From positions 5,417,501 through 5,481,500 of the forward strand of contig NZ_CP029562.1 in the NCBI RefSeq assembly GCF_004136315.1: a stretch of DNA of 64,000 nt, written 5' to 3'. The stretch comes from Mesorhizobium sp. Pch-S. GTDB taxonomy: Bacteria; Pseudomonadota; Alphaproteobacteria; Rhizobiales; Rhizobiaceae. Position numbers and translations under genes: made by a program. This document shows positions 46,394 through 54,361 of the stretch, piece by piece; within the stretch, counting starts at the first letter, position 1, and each line of letters starts with the position of its first letter. The notes below the pieces were generated by a model, which was given only the letters and a program-made list of their open reading frames with translations, made no database searches and had not been told where the DNA came from.

Positions 46394-46432
46394 CGTTGGA
46401 GCGGTATTTTTGAGCAATTTCGGGAAAAATGT

Positions 46433-46467
46433 AGCGGTTTTTTCCGTCCGGAATGGAAACGCTCTAG
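46433..46467. repeat. Palindromic repeat unit overlapping the tadA stop
   Basis: AGCG...TTTTTTCC, GTCC, GGAA...GGAAACGCTCTAG: related to hairpin 4 of copy A (41336-41364), sharing GGAAACGCTCTAG. It overlaps the stop codon of tadA (46464-46466) on the minus strand and could act as its transcript-end hairpin. Confidence 0.6.
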
Positions 46468-46910
46468 CGGCGATCCCGGAAGAAGTCCTTGAGAATGGCT
46501 GAGGATTCCGCTTCCGCGAACCCTGCATAGACATCCGGGACGTGATGGCAGGTGGGAGCCGAAAAGAAGCGCGGTCCATTGACGACCGCGCCGCCTTTTT
46601 CGTCGGCAGCGCCGAAATAGAGCCGGCGCAGGCGGGCAAAGGAAATCGCACCTGCACACATCACGCAAGGTTCCAGCGTTACATAGAGATCGTGGTCGGT
46701 CAGTCTTTCGCTGGCAAGTTTCCGGCAAGCTTCGCGGATCGCCAGGATTTCCGCGTGCGCAGTCGGGTCCGACAGTTCCCGGGTGCGGTTGCCCGCGGCG
46801 GCAACAATCGTGTCGCCGTGCACCACGACCGCGCCGACCGGCACTTCACCGCGCGCTGCGGCAGCCTCGGCTTCTTTCAGTGCGGCTGCCATGAAATTCG
46901 GTCGTTTCAC
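46464..46910 (-). CDS. tadA: tRNA-specific adenosine deaminase
   Basis: 148 residues. It converts A34 to inosine in the anticodon of tRNA-Arg(ACG). The zinc deaminase site is complete: His52 and Glu54 (HAE), Cys82 and Cys85 (PCVMC). GEVPVGAVVVHGDTI and FGAADEKGGAVVNG are TadA-typical. GTG 46910 starts MKRPNFMAAALKEAE; an ATG six codons on is a possible alternative. It is divergent from rluB across a 234-base gap that holds a dispersed palindromic repeat, and faces the lipoprotein gene. Confidence 0.95.
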   Translation of the reverse strand: MKRPNFMAAALKEAEAAAARGEVPVGAVVVHGDTIVAAAGNRTRELSDPTAHAEILAIREACRKLASERLTDHDLYVTLEPCVMCAGAISFARLRRLYFGAADEKGGAVVNGPRFFSAPTCHHVPDVYAGFAEAESSAILKDFFRDRR

Positions 46911-46975
46911 GCTGTTTCAGCTCCAGAATGGGCTTAGAATAGTCCTCGCCACCCGGCGGCGATCCTGTTATCTAG

Positions 46976-47075
46976 CGCGCGACTTCGAAAACCGATATCG
47001 ATTTTCGAACCGGATCACGCGCACAACAGAAGCGTTACAGCGTCCTGACGCGTCGTTTCCGACGCGCGACGCCGT
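46976..47075. repeat. Compound palindromic intergenic repeat, copy B
   Basis: Homologous to units 1 and 2 of copy A (41164-41265), same orientation. A 26-bp near-perfect palindrome TTCGAAAAC...TTTTCGAA (46984-47009) is flanked by GCGCG and CGCGC. Then comes AGCGTTACAGCGTCCTGACG, and a second hairpin CGCGTCG (47049-47055) / CGACGCG (47060-47066). It lies between tadA and rluB. Confidence 0.8.
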
Positions 47076-47144
47076 GACCGTGCGACAAGTCAAGGAAATA
47101 GGGCGGAGTGCCAATCGCATTTCAGCTCTGGTGAGCAAGGCAAG

Positions 47145-49232
47145 ATGGACGACAAAGACAACAAGCCGCCGCGTTCGCGCGGTCCCAGATCAGACGGTCC
47201 ACGCAGCCGCGAGCCCGGCAAAGGCGGAAAGCCTGGCTTTGGCAAGAAGCCGTTCGCCAAGCGTTTCGATGGCGACAAGGCAACAGGCGAGCGGCCGCGC
47301 GGCGACTTCAAGCCGGGTGGCGGCAAGCCATGGCAGAAGCGTGAGGATGGCGGCAAGCGCCCCTTTGAGAAGGGTGCACGCGGCGAAGGCAAGCCTTTCG
47401 TCAAGCGCGACGGCCCACGCAAACCCTATGCGCCGCGCGAAGACCATGCGGCAGAAGGCGAGCGGCCGAGGCGCGATTTTTCGGATCGTCCTCGCAGCGC
47501 GCGCTCGGAAGGTGACTTCCGGCAGGACCGCAAGCCATACGAGAAGCGCGAAGGCGGTGGCTCCTACGGCAAGCGGCCTTTCGAGCAGGGCTCTCGCGGC
47601 GAAGGCAAGCCTTTCGTCAAGCGCGACGGTCCGCGCAAACCTTATGCATCGCGCGAGGGTCATTCAGCGGATGCCGAGCGCCCAAAGCGCGACTTTGGCG
47701 GCGACCGGCCGCGGGGCCCGCGGCCCGAAGGGGGCTTTCGTTCGGATCGCAAGCCTTATGAACAACGCGAAGGTTCAGGCAATCAACGTCCTGGCCGCTT
47801 CGAACGCGGGGAGCGCAAATTCGACGGCGAGCGCGCAGAACGCCGTTTTGACAAGGAACCCGGAGAACGCCGTTTCGAGCGCCCGAAGCGCGAGTTCGAC
47901 GGCGAACGCAAGCCGTTCCAGAAACGTGACGGGGTTGCGTCCAAGCGGCCCTTCGACAAGGGACCACGCCGCGAAGCTGCGGCGCGCGCTCCTGCTTCGA
48001 GCGAAGTGGCCGAGACCGGCGAGCGCATCGCCAAGCGGCTGGCGCGCGCCGGCATTGCTTCGCGGCGCGACGCCGAGGAGCTGATCGCAGCCGGCCGCGT
48101 CAAGGTCAACGGCAAGGTGCTGACTTCACCAGCCGTCAACGTGGCAACGGACGATGTCATCCATCTCGACGGTACCGAAATTCCGCCGATCGAGCGCACC
48201 CGGCTGTTCCTGTTCCACAAGCCGGCTGGCGTGGTCACCACCAATCGTGACCCGGAAGGTCGCAAGACCGTCTTTGACGTGCTGCCAGCCGAACTGCCGC
48301 GATTGATGACCATCGGCCGCCTCGACATCAACACCGAAGGCCTGCTGCTGCTTACCAATGACGGTGGCTTGTCGCGAGTGCTGGAATTGCCTGCCACAGG
48401 TTGGCTCCGTCGCTACCGCGTGCGCGTACACGGCAAGGTCGAGGAGCAGGCGCTGGCCGATCTCAGGGACGGCATCGCAGTCGACGGCGTTTTCTACGGC
48501 GCGATCGAGGCTTCCCTGGAGCGCACGCAAGGCACCAACGCCTGGCTGACCATCGGCTTGCGCGAAGGCAAGAATCGTGAGGTCAAGAACATCCTCGGCG
48601 CGCTCGGCCTCGAAGTGACACGGCTGATCCGCGTTTCCTATGGTCCGTTCCAGCTGGGTGAATTGCCGGAAGGCCATGTGCAGGAGATCAAGGGCCGCAC
48701 CCTGCGCGAGCAGCTCGGCGAAACCTTGATCGAGGAAGCCGGCGCCAATTTCGACGCCGATATCACCATGCCTTTCTCGAACAAGCCGGTGCGCCGCACC
48801 GAGCCGCGCCCTGAAGAGAAGCCTCGGCCCCGGCCGCTGCGCGATGGCGACCATCGTCCGGCCGGTGAGGGAGGCTTGATCAAGGCGCGCAAACGGCGCG
48901 AAGGCAGTCGGGACGAGGCGCTCGGCAAGCTGTCGACCAAGCCTGATCGTGGAGGTTTTGGCGATCGCGGCGGTTTCGCCAAGGGCAGCGGCGGCAAAGG
49001 CTTCGGCGAGCGCGGCCCGAAGAAAGGCGAGCGAGAGCAGAGGCCAATCGATCCACCCGGCCAGCGCCGTGCCAATGTCTGGATGGCGCCTGGCGCCAGA
49101 CCGCAGGGCGCCAAGGCGGAGCGGTCGGAAAAGCCCGGTTCTGGCAAAGCTGGTCCACGCGGCCGTTCCTTTGACGACAAGGGCGGTGCTCCTCGCGGCA
49201 AGGGACCGGGCAAAGGCCCTCGGTCGCGCTGA
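47145..49232 (+). CDS. rluB: 23S rRNA pseudouridine synthase with long disordered extensions
   Basis: 695 residues, about twice the core family size. Residues 1-290 are a basic, disordered stretch rich in Arg, Gly, Lys, Pro and Asp with a 72-residue tandem duplication (71-142 and 143-214). Residues about 293-340 are the S4 RNA-binding domain (ERIAKRLARAGIASRRDAEELIAAGRVKVNG). Residues about 352-535 are the RsuA/RluB catalytic domain with Asp394 in GRLDINTEGLLLLTND. A second basic tail (about 545-695) follows. It modifies uridine, probably U2605 of 23S rRNA by homology. ATG 47145 begins MDDKDNKPPRSRG. It overlaps rsmD by one base; both act on rRNA. Confidence 0.92.
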   Translation: MDDKDNKPPRSRGPRSDGPRSREPGKGGKPGFGKKPFAKRFDGDKATGERPRGDFKPGGGKPWQKREDGGKRPFEKGARGEGKPFVKRDGPRKPYAPREDHAAEGERPRRDFSDRPRSARSEGDFRQDRKPYEKREGGGSYGKRPFEQGSRGEGKPFVKRDGPRKPYASREGHSADAERPKRDFGGDRPRGPRPEGGFRSDRKPYEQREGSGNQRPGRFERGERKFDGERAERRFDKEPGERRFERPKREFDGERKPFQKRDGVASKRPFDKGPRREAAARAPASSEVAETGERIAKRLARAGIASRRDAEELIAAGRVKVNGKVLTSPAVNVATDDVIHLDGTEIPPIERTRLFLFHKPAGVVTTNRDPEGRKTVFDVLPAELPRLMTIGRLDINTEGLLLLTNDGGLSRVLELPATGWLRRYRVRVHGKVEEQALADLRDGIAVDGVFYGAIEASLERTQGTNAWLTIGLREGKNREVKNILGALGLEVTRLIRVSYGPFQLGELPEGHVQEIKGRTLREQLGETLIEEAGANFDADITMPFSNKPVRRTEPRPEEKPRPRPLRDGDHRPAGEGGLIKARKRREGSRDEALGKLSTKPDRGGFGDRGGFAKGSGGKGFGERGPKKGEREQRPIDPPGQRRANVWMAPGARPQGAKAERSEKPGSGKAGPRGRSFDDKGGAPRGKGPGKGPRSR
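47355..47786 (+). repeat. Tandem duplication inside rluB (2 x 216 bases)
   Basis: Codons 71-142 (47355-47570) and 143-214 (47571-47786) encode parallel 72-residue units. Both run KRPFE-G-RGEGKPFVKRDGP, RKPYA-RE, ERP-RDF, DRPR, EG-FR-DRKPYE-REG. DNA identity is high in the GGCGAAGGCAAGCCTTTCGT block, showing an in-frame duplication that is not very old or is kept by selection. Confidence 0.85.
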
Positions 49233-49786
49233 TGCGGGTTGTCGGCGGTGAATTTCGCGGACGGCCGCTGGCGACACCGCGTGACCATTCCATTCGCCCG
49301 ACCACCGATCGTGCGCGTGAGGCCGTATTCAACGTGTTGGCGCATCGTTTTGGCGAGAAGCTGGAGGGCGCCCGCGTCCTTGACCTCTTTGCCGGTACCG
49401 GCGCGCTCGGCCTCGAGGCACTCTCGCGCGGCGGTTCTTATGCGGTTTTCATCGAGGAATCGGCGGAAGGGCGTGGATTGATCCGCTCCAATGTCGAGGC
49501 CTTCGGTCTCACCGGCCGTACCAAGATCTTCCGTCGTGATGCCACCAACCTCGGTGAGGCCGGGACGATGGCGCCGTTCGGCCTGCTGTTCGCCGATCCG
49601 CCCTATGGCAAAGGCCTGGGCGAGTTGGCCCTGCAATCCGCACGGGCCGGCGGATGGCTGGCGCCCGGCGCTCTTTGCGTGGTTGAGGAGACGGCAGCCG
49701 CCCTCTTTCAGCCGGGGGCAGGTTTTTCGGTGATCGACGAACGCAATTACGGCGAAACCGTCATTCGCTTCATCGAGGCCGCCTGA
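49232..49786 (+). CDS. rsmD: 16S rRNA (guanine(966)-N2)-methyltransferase
   Basis: 184 residues. It methylates G966 of 16S rRNA. SAM motif I is RVLDLFAGTGALGLEALSRG and the N6/N2-amine catalytic motif is FADPPYGKG (residues about 126-134). The N-terminus MRVVGGEFRGRPLATPRDHSIRPTTDRAREAVFNVL is diagnostic of RsmD. ATG 49232 overlaps the rluB stop by one base, so the two rRNA-modifying enzymes are translationally coupled. Confidence 0.96.
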   Translation: MRVVGGEFRGRPLATPRDHSIRPTTDRAREAVFNVLAHRFGEKLEGARVLDLFAGTGALGLEALSRGGSYAVFIEESAEGRGLIRSNVEAFGLTGRTKIFRRDATNLGEAGTMAPFGLLFADPPYGKGLGELALQSARAGGWLAPGALCVVEETAAALFQPGAGFSVIDERNYGETVIRFIEAA

Positions 49787-49872
49787 CACGACCTTTTCGC
49801 CCTGCGGCCTGACTTCGGCCCATATTTGCGGCAAGACGGGCAGGAGCATGCAAGGAGAATCGGCGAGGGCGC

Positions 49873-51264
49873 ATGGTTGCAGATAAAGCGAAGCGGTCGA
49901 TGGGAATTCGCAAAGATTGGCCGCGCCGCCTGTTGCTTGCGGCATCGCTAGGCGCCTTGATGACAACATCGGCACGGGCCGAGCAGGCGCCTTCTGAAGG
50001 GACGATCAGCCAGTTCACGCTGGGCAACGGCATGCAGGTGGTGGTTATTCCCGACCATCGCGCACCGATCGTGACCCACATGGTGTGGTACAAGATCGGC
50101 AGTGCCGACGAACCGCCGGGAAAGTCCGGCATCGCGCACTTCTTCGAACACCTGATGTTCAAGGCCACCAGCAATCATCCTGCCGGTGCGCTCGATCAGG
50201 CTGTCGCAGACATAGGCGGCAACGACAATGCCTTCACATCCTATGATTTCACCGCTTTTCACGAGACGGTGCCACCATCGGCGCTTGGCGAGATGATGGG
50301 TTTCGAGGCGGATCGCATGCGCAACCTCGTGTTGAGCGATGAAGCCGTGACCACCGAGCGCGATGTCATCATGGAAGAGCGCCGCTCGCGCATCGACAAC
50401 GATCCGCAGGCGCAGCTCGACGAGGCTGTCAACGCAACGCTTTACATGAACCAGCCCTACCGTATCCCCGTGATCGGCTGGATGCAGGAAATCGAACAGC
50501 TCAACCGCGTCGACGCCAAGGCATTCTACGACCGTTATTACGCGCCGAATAATGCCGTCCTGGTCATCGCCGGTGATGTCGAGCCTGAAGCCGTGCGCAA
50601 GCTGGCGGAGGAGAATTACGGCAAGGTGCCACGCGGGCCGGACCTGCCGCCGCGCATCCGCCCCAAGGAGCCGGAAAAAACGACGGCGCGTTCGGTAACG
50701 CTCGCCGACGCGCGTGTCAGCGTGCCGAACTTTTCCATGCAATGGGTCGTGCCGTCCTACAACACCGCCAAACCGGGCGAGGCAGAAGCGCTCGACCTGC
50801 TGGGCGAGATCCTTGGCGGAGGCACGCGCAGCCGCCTCTATCAGGAACTTGTCGTAAAGCAGGGTATCGCGGCCAGCGTGGGTGCAGGTTTCCAGGGCCG
50901 GGCTCTGGATGACACGGTCTTCGCCGCCTATGCCACACCGCGCGGAACCGCCAAGCTCGCGGATGTTGAGAAGGCTGTTGGCGTCGAAATCGAAAAGATC
51001 GCGCGTGACGGCGTCAATACGGACGAACTGGAGCGGGCCAAGAACCGTTTCATTCGCTCGATGATCTTCGCCCGTGACCGGCAGGATTCGATGGCCAATA
51101 TCTATGGCAGCGTGTTGACCACAGGCGGTACGGTCAAGGATGTCGAAGAATGGCCGGAGCGCGTCCGCAAGGTGAGTGCCGAAGAGGTCAAGACGGCGGC
51201 CCAACGCTATCTGGTCCTCGACAAAGTGGTGACGGGCTACCTCCTGCCCAAGGCGGAGAACTGA
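49873..51264 (+). CDS. M16 family zinc peptidase, catalytic subunit
   Basis: 463 residues. A signal-type N-terminus ([21 protein letters not shown], cleavage near 36) suggests export to the periplasm. The inverted zinc motif HFFEH is at residues 89-93, with the third ligand Glu169 in VIMEER, 76 residues on. In the C-terminal half, the site where M16 peptidases carry the R/Y substrate-binding pair reads [11 protein letters not shown]: the Arg and Tyr are missing. The next gene has the opposite pattern, so the two are expected to form one active heterodimer. ATG 49873 starts with a charged stretch before the signal. Confidence 0.9.
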   Translation: MVADKAKRSMGIRKDWPRRLLLAASLGALMTTSARAEQAPSEGTISQFTLGNGMQVVVIPDHRAPIVTHMVWYKIGSADEPPGKSGIAHFFEHLMFKATSNHPAGALDQAVADIGGNDNAFTSYDFTAFHETVPPSALGEMMGFEADRMRNLVLSDEAVTTERDVIMEERRSRIDNDPQAQLDEAVNATLYMNQPYRIPVIGWMQEIEQLNRVDAKAFYDRYYAPNNAVLVIAGDVEPEAVRKLAEENYGKVPRGPDLPPRIRPKEPEKTTARSVTLADARVSVPNFSMQWVVPSYNTAKPGEAEALDLLGEILGGGTRSRLYQELVVKQGIAASVGAGFQGRALDDTVFAAYATPRGTAKLADVEKAVGVEIEKIARDGVNTDELERAKNRFIRSMIFARDRQDSMANIYGSVLTTGGTVKDVEEWPERVRKVSAEEVKTAAQRYLVLDKVVTGYLLPKAEN

Positions 51265-51267
51265 GCG

Positions 51268-52623
51268 ATGCCGGTGTCGAACTCTGCCCATGCCAACACG
51301 ATTAATCTGGCGATCCGTCTGTTGCTTGGCCTGATCTTCCTGGTCTTGCCGGTGTTCACGGCGTCGGCTGCGATGAACATCCAGGAGGTGAAGTCCGACA
51401 AGGGCATCACCGCCTGGCTGGTCGAGGACTACACCGTGCCGATCGTGACCGTGCGCTTCGTTTTCGACGGTGGTGCCAGCCAGGACCCCTCCGGCAAGGA
51501 AGGCACGGCCAATCTGATGGCTGGCCTGTTCGACGAAGGGGCAGGCGAACTCGACAGCGATACCTTCCAGATCAAGCTCGACGACGTCGGCGCGGAGATG
51601 AGTTTCGAAGAGACCCGTGACGGTTTCTACGGCACGATGCGCATGCTGGCAGAGAAGCGGGATGATGCGCTCGGCCTGCTCAAGCTGGCGATCGAAGAGC
51701 CGCGTTTTGATCCTGCGCCGGTGGAGCGCATCCGGGCGCAGATCATTTCCGGCATCGAGTCAAACGCACGCAATCCTGAAACCATTGCCCAGGCGAAATG
51801 GCGCAAGGCGCTGTATGGCGATCATCCTTATGCCAATCCTGAAAACGGCACCAAGGAGAGTGTTGCCGCGATCACCCAGGACGATCTGCGCGCGTTCCAC
51901 AAAGCGATGTTCGGGCGCGACGGTTTGCATGTCGCCGTCGTCGGCGCGATCGATGCTGAAACATTGAAGCGCAAGCTCGACGAGATCTTCGGCGGTCTCC
52001 CGGAAAAGCAGCAATTGCGGCCGCTTGCCGATGTCGATCTGAAACTTGGCCAGACTGTCGAGGTCAACTACGACCAGCCGCAGACGTCGTTGCAGTGGGC
52101 TTTCCCGGGCGTTGCGCGCGATGCACCGGACTTTTACGCCGCTGCGCTCCTCAATGAGATCCTGGGTGGCCAGGCCTACACATCGCGCCTCTATCAGGAA
52201 GTGCGGGAGAAGCGGGGGCTTGCGTACGGCGTCTCCTCATCGCTGGTCGACCGCCGCCATTCGGCCATGTTGACCGTCGGTACAGCAACGCGCTCGGACC
52301 GGGCCGCTGAAACTCTGAAGATCGTGCGCGATGTGGTGCAGCGCTTGGCGACGGAAGGACCGACGGATCAGGAGCTGGCGGCTGTGAAGAAGAATCTCAT
52401 CGGCGCTTACGCCATCAACAATCTGGATTCATCGAGTTCCATCGCCAATACGCTGGTCGAACTGCAACTCGACAGGCTGGGCATTGACTACATCCAGCGC
52501 CGTAGCGCCTATATCGATGGTGTGACGCTGGACGAGGTGAAGGCCGTGGCCAAGAAACTGTTGTCGGTCGATCCGGCGATCCTGGTGGTCGGGCCAGCGC
52601 TCGCCACGGGGGGCAAGGGTTGA
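51268..52623 (+). CDS. M16 family peptidase, substrate-binding subunit (no zinc motif)
   Basis: 451 residues. An N-terminal membrane/signal segment (LAIRLLLGLIFLVLPVFTASA) is followed by an M16 domain. The HxxEH motif is absent: the equivalent region reads GKEGTANLMAGLFDEGAGE. The R/Y pair is present in EVREKRGLAYGVSSS (Arg313, Tyr320). This matches the known arrangement of two-chain M16B peptidases, where one subunit carries zinc and the other the R/Y pair. It starts 3 bases after the catalytic subunit stops, and overlaps the patatin gene by four bases (TTGA). Confidence 0.9.
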   Translation: MPVSNSAHANTINLAIRLLLGLIFLVLPVFTASAAMNIQEVKSDKGITAWLVEDYTVPIVTVRFVFDGGASQDPSGKEGTANLMAGLFDEGAGELDSDTFQIKLDDVGAEMSFEETRDGFYGTMRMLAEKRDDALGLLKLAIEEPRFDPAPVERIRAQIISGIESNARNPETIAQAKWRKALYGDHPYANPENGTKESVAAITQDDLRAFHKAMFGRDGLHVAVVGAIDAETLKRKLDEIFGGLPEKQQLRPLADVDLKLGQTVEVNYDQPQTSLQWAFPGVARDAPDFYAAALLNEILGGQAYTSRLYQEVREKRGLAYGVSSSLVDRRHSAMLTVGTATRSDRAAETLKIVRDVVQRLATEGPTDQELAAVKKNLIGAYAINNLDSSSSIANTLVELQLDRLGIDYIQRRSAYIDGVTLDEVKAVAKKLLSVDPAILVVGPALATGGKG

Positions 52624-53458
52624 GCCCGTCTTTTTCCATCGCATTCGGTGGTGGCGGCGCGCGTGGCCTGGCGCATATCCACGTCATCGAGGCGCTGGAC
52701 GAATTGGGCATTAAACCCGTCGCGATCGCCGGTTCCTCGATCGGCGCGCTGATGGGGGCAGGGGTTGCCTCAGGCATGAGTGGCCGTGACATCCACGACT
52801 ATGCGCGCTCCATACTTGGCACCCGTGCCCAGGTGGCGAGCCGCATGTGGCGTGCACGCCCGGGTACCTTGGCCGAGGCGATGGAAGGCGGTTTTCGCTT
52901 CGGTCAGTTCAATGTCGAACGCATCCTCAAAGCCTTCCTGCCGGAAGTCGTGCCGGCCAGCTTCGAAGAGCTGAAGATTCCGCTCAAAGTGACGGCGACC
53001 GACTATTTCGGCCACAAGCTGGCGGTGTTCGACAGTGGCGAACTGCATTCGGCGCTGGCCGCCTCGGCGGCGATCCCGGCGGTGTTCCGACCGGTCATGC
53101 GCGATGGCCGCATGCTGATCGACGGTGGCATCTACAATCCCGTTCCGTTCGACCTGCTCGAAGGCGTTGCCGATATCACCATCGCCGTCGATGTCGTCGG
53201 TGGCCCGGAAGAGGGCAGCAAGAGGCCGACATCGATCGACCTGATGTTCGGTGGACCCAGCTGCTGATGCAGTCGATCATCGCCAACAAGCTGACGCAGT
53301 GCAGCCCCGACATCCTGATCCGCCCGCCAGTCTCGCGTTTTCGCGTTCTCGACTTCATGAAGATCGACGCCGTGATGGCGGAAACGGAGGCGGTGAAGGA
53401 CGAGGTGAAACGCGCTGTCGAAGCCGCGCTGGAGGCGCGGCTGGAGCCGCAGGGGTAG
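52620..53458 (+). pseudogene. Patatin-like phospholipase, frameshifted near residue 211
   Basis: The patatin core is complete: oxyanion loop GGGGARG (10-16), nucleophile Ser40 in GSSIG and Asp168 in DGG. The first frame then ends at a TGA (53265-53267) right after LMFGGPSC. The normal family ending TQLLMQSIIANKLTQCSPDI...ARLEPQG continues one frame over from 53255 to the TAG at 53456-53458. Adding one base between 53252 and 53255 restores a single protein of about 279 residues. Either a real truncation or a one-base sequencing loss. The TTG start at 52620 overlaps the M16 stop and follows GGGGGGCAAGGG. The substrate is probably a lipid ester. Confidence 0.85.
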
Positions 53459-53477
53459 CGTCGCTTTTTGCCCGGAT

Positions 53478-53894
53478 TCAGTGCGCGAATACCTGTTCCA
53501 TCGAACGGAAGCCCTTGAATTCGAGGGCATTACCGGAAGGGTCGCGGATGAACAGCGTGGCCTGTTCGCCCGGTTGGCCCTTGAAGCGCACCATCGGTCG
53601 CTCGAGCCAGTCGATATCGTTGCGTGCCTCGAGCCGGGTGGCGAGCTTTTCCCACTCGTCCATCAATAGCACTGCGCCGAAATGCGGAATCGGCACCGCT
53701 ACCCCTTCGACGGCACCGTCGCGTTGCGCGAGAGCTATACTGGGGCGCAGATGCGCCGACATCTGGTGGCCGTAGAGATCGAAGTCGACCCAGGTCTCCG
53801 AAGAGCGTCCGATGCGGCAGCCGAGCACTTCTTCGTAGAAGGCACGTGTTTCATTCAGATCGCGCACGGGAAAAGCGAGGTGGAAGGGCGTCAT
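53478..53894 (-). CDS. VOC family protein (glyoxalase/bleomycin-resistance fold)
   Basis: 138 residues. The start FHLAFPVRDLNETRAFYEEVLGCRIGRSS and the C-terminal LFIRDPSGNALEFKGFRSM are classic for the vicinal-oxygen-chelate fold, with a metal-binding His near residue 5 and Glu near 126. The enzyme type (dioxygenase, isomerase or binding protein) is not clear; close relatives are annotated as lactoylglutathione lyase-like. ATG 53894 has a weak binding site. It lies next to a SnoaL-like gene and an imine-reductase-like gene on the same strand. Confidence 0.85.
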   Translation of the reverse strand: MTPFHLAFPVRDLNETRAFYEEVLGCRIGRSSETWVDFDLYGHQMSAHLRPSIALAQRDGAVEGVAVPIPHFGAVLLMDEWEKLATRLEARNDIDWLERPMVRFKGQPGEQATLFIRDPSGNALEFKGFRSMEQVFAH

Positions 53895-53973
53895 GGCTGG
53901 ATCTTTCGCGTCGGGCCTGAAAGTTTTCAGAACACAACCACATGTGTGGGCCAGTCGCAAACAGCAGCCTTGC

Positions 53974-54360
53974 TCATGCCGTCCCGGAGTTCCGGCTAAC
54001 AGAGGCCAATGGTCCGAAGAAGCCGGTGATACGGGTTATGCGCCTTTGGCCAGGATCGAGGAAGGCGATGTCCAGACCTTCGGGAAACGACGAACCATCC
54101 GGCAGAGCGAACCTCCAGGCGAAACGCGCAACGCCATGGTGAACATCCACGTCACTTGTGCGGATGATGCGGGCACCCGGATATCTCGCCTGGATTCCCG
54201 CTATATGGGCAAGCAGTTCTTCTGCACCGGTCGCATGGACGGTCGGATCCGAATAGGTGGCGCCATCATTCCAGACCGACAGCAACAATGTGCGGCGTCT
54301 TTGCGCATCCTGGTCCGACCAGGATGCGCAATATGTATCGATGAGATGCGTCAAGGACAT
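53974..54360 (-). CDS. SnoaL-like / nuclear transport factor 2-fold protein
   Basis: 128 residues. The start THLIDTYCASWSDQDAQRRRTLLLSVWNDGATYSDP, followed by ATGAEELLAHI and FPEGLDIAFLDPGQRRITRITGFFG, fits the NTF2/SnoaL fold used by isomerases, cyclases and small-molecule binders. Catalytic residues cannot be assigned. ATG 54360 has GAGAGG eight bases upstream and directly follows the stop of the dehydrogenase gene. A perfect 15-bp-arm palindrome (54301-54331) covers codons for CASWSDQDAQ. It may share a pathway with the dehydrogenase. Confidence 0.8.
   Translation of the reverse strand: MSLTHLIDTYCASWSDQDAQRRRTLLLSVWNDGATYSDPTVHATGAEELLAHIAGIQARYPGARIIRTSDVDVHHGVARFAWRFALPDGSSFPEGLDIAFLDPGQRRITRITGFFGPLASVSRNSGTA
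54301..54331. repeat. Perfect 31-bp odd palindrome inside the SnoaL-like gene
   Basis: TTGCGCATCCTGGTC (54301-54315), centre C, GACCAGGATGCGCAA (54317-54331). Fifteen perfect pairs are far beyond chance in 64 kb. It lies in coding sequence (residues about 11-20 of the SnoaL-like protein), 30 bases from its start, so it could form an mRNA hairpin near the ribosome start or reflect local inversion/duplication. Confidence 0.85.
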
Positions 54361-54361
54361 C

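Noticed and set aside
47355..47786. CRISPR-like repeat array
   Set aside because: Only two long units, in frame within rluB, coding for parallel peptides; no short repeats with unique spacers.
46783..48084. A 433-residue plus-strand frame across tadA and rluB
   Set aside because: Low-complexity Ser/Arg/Ala shadow frame crossing two genes and a repeat; rluB has the conserved domains.
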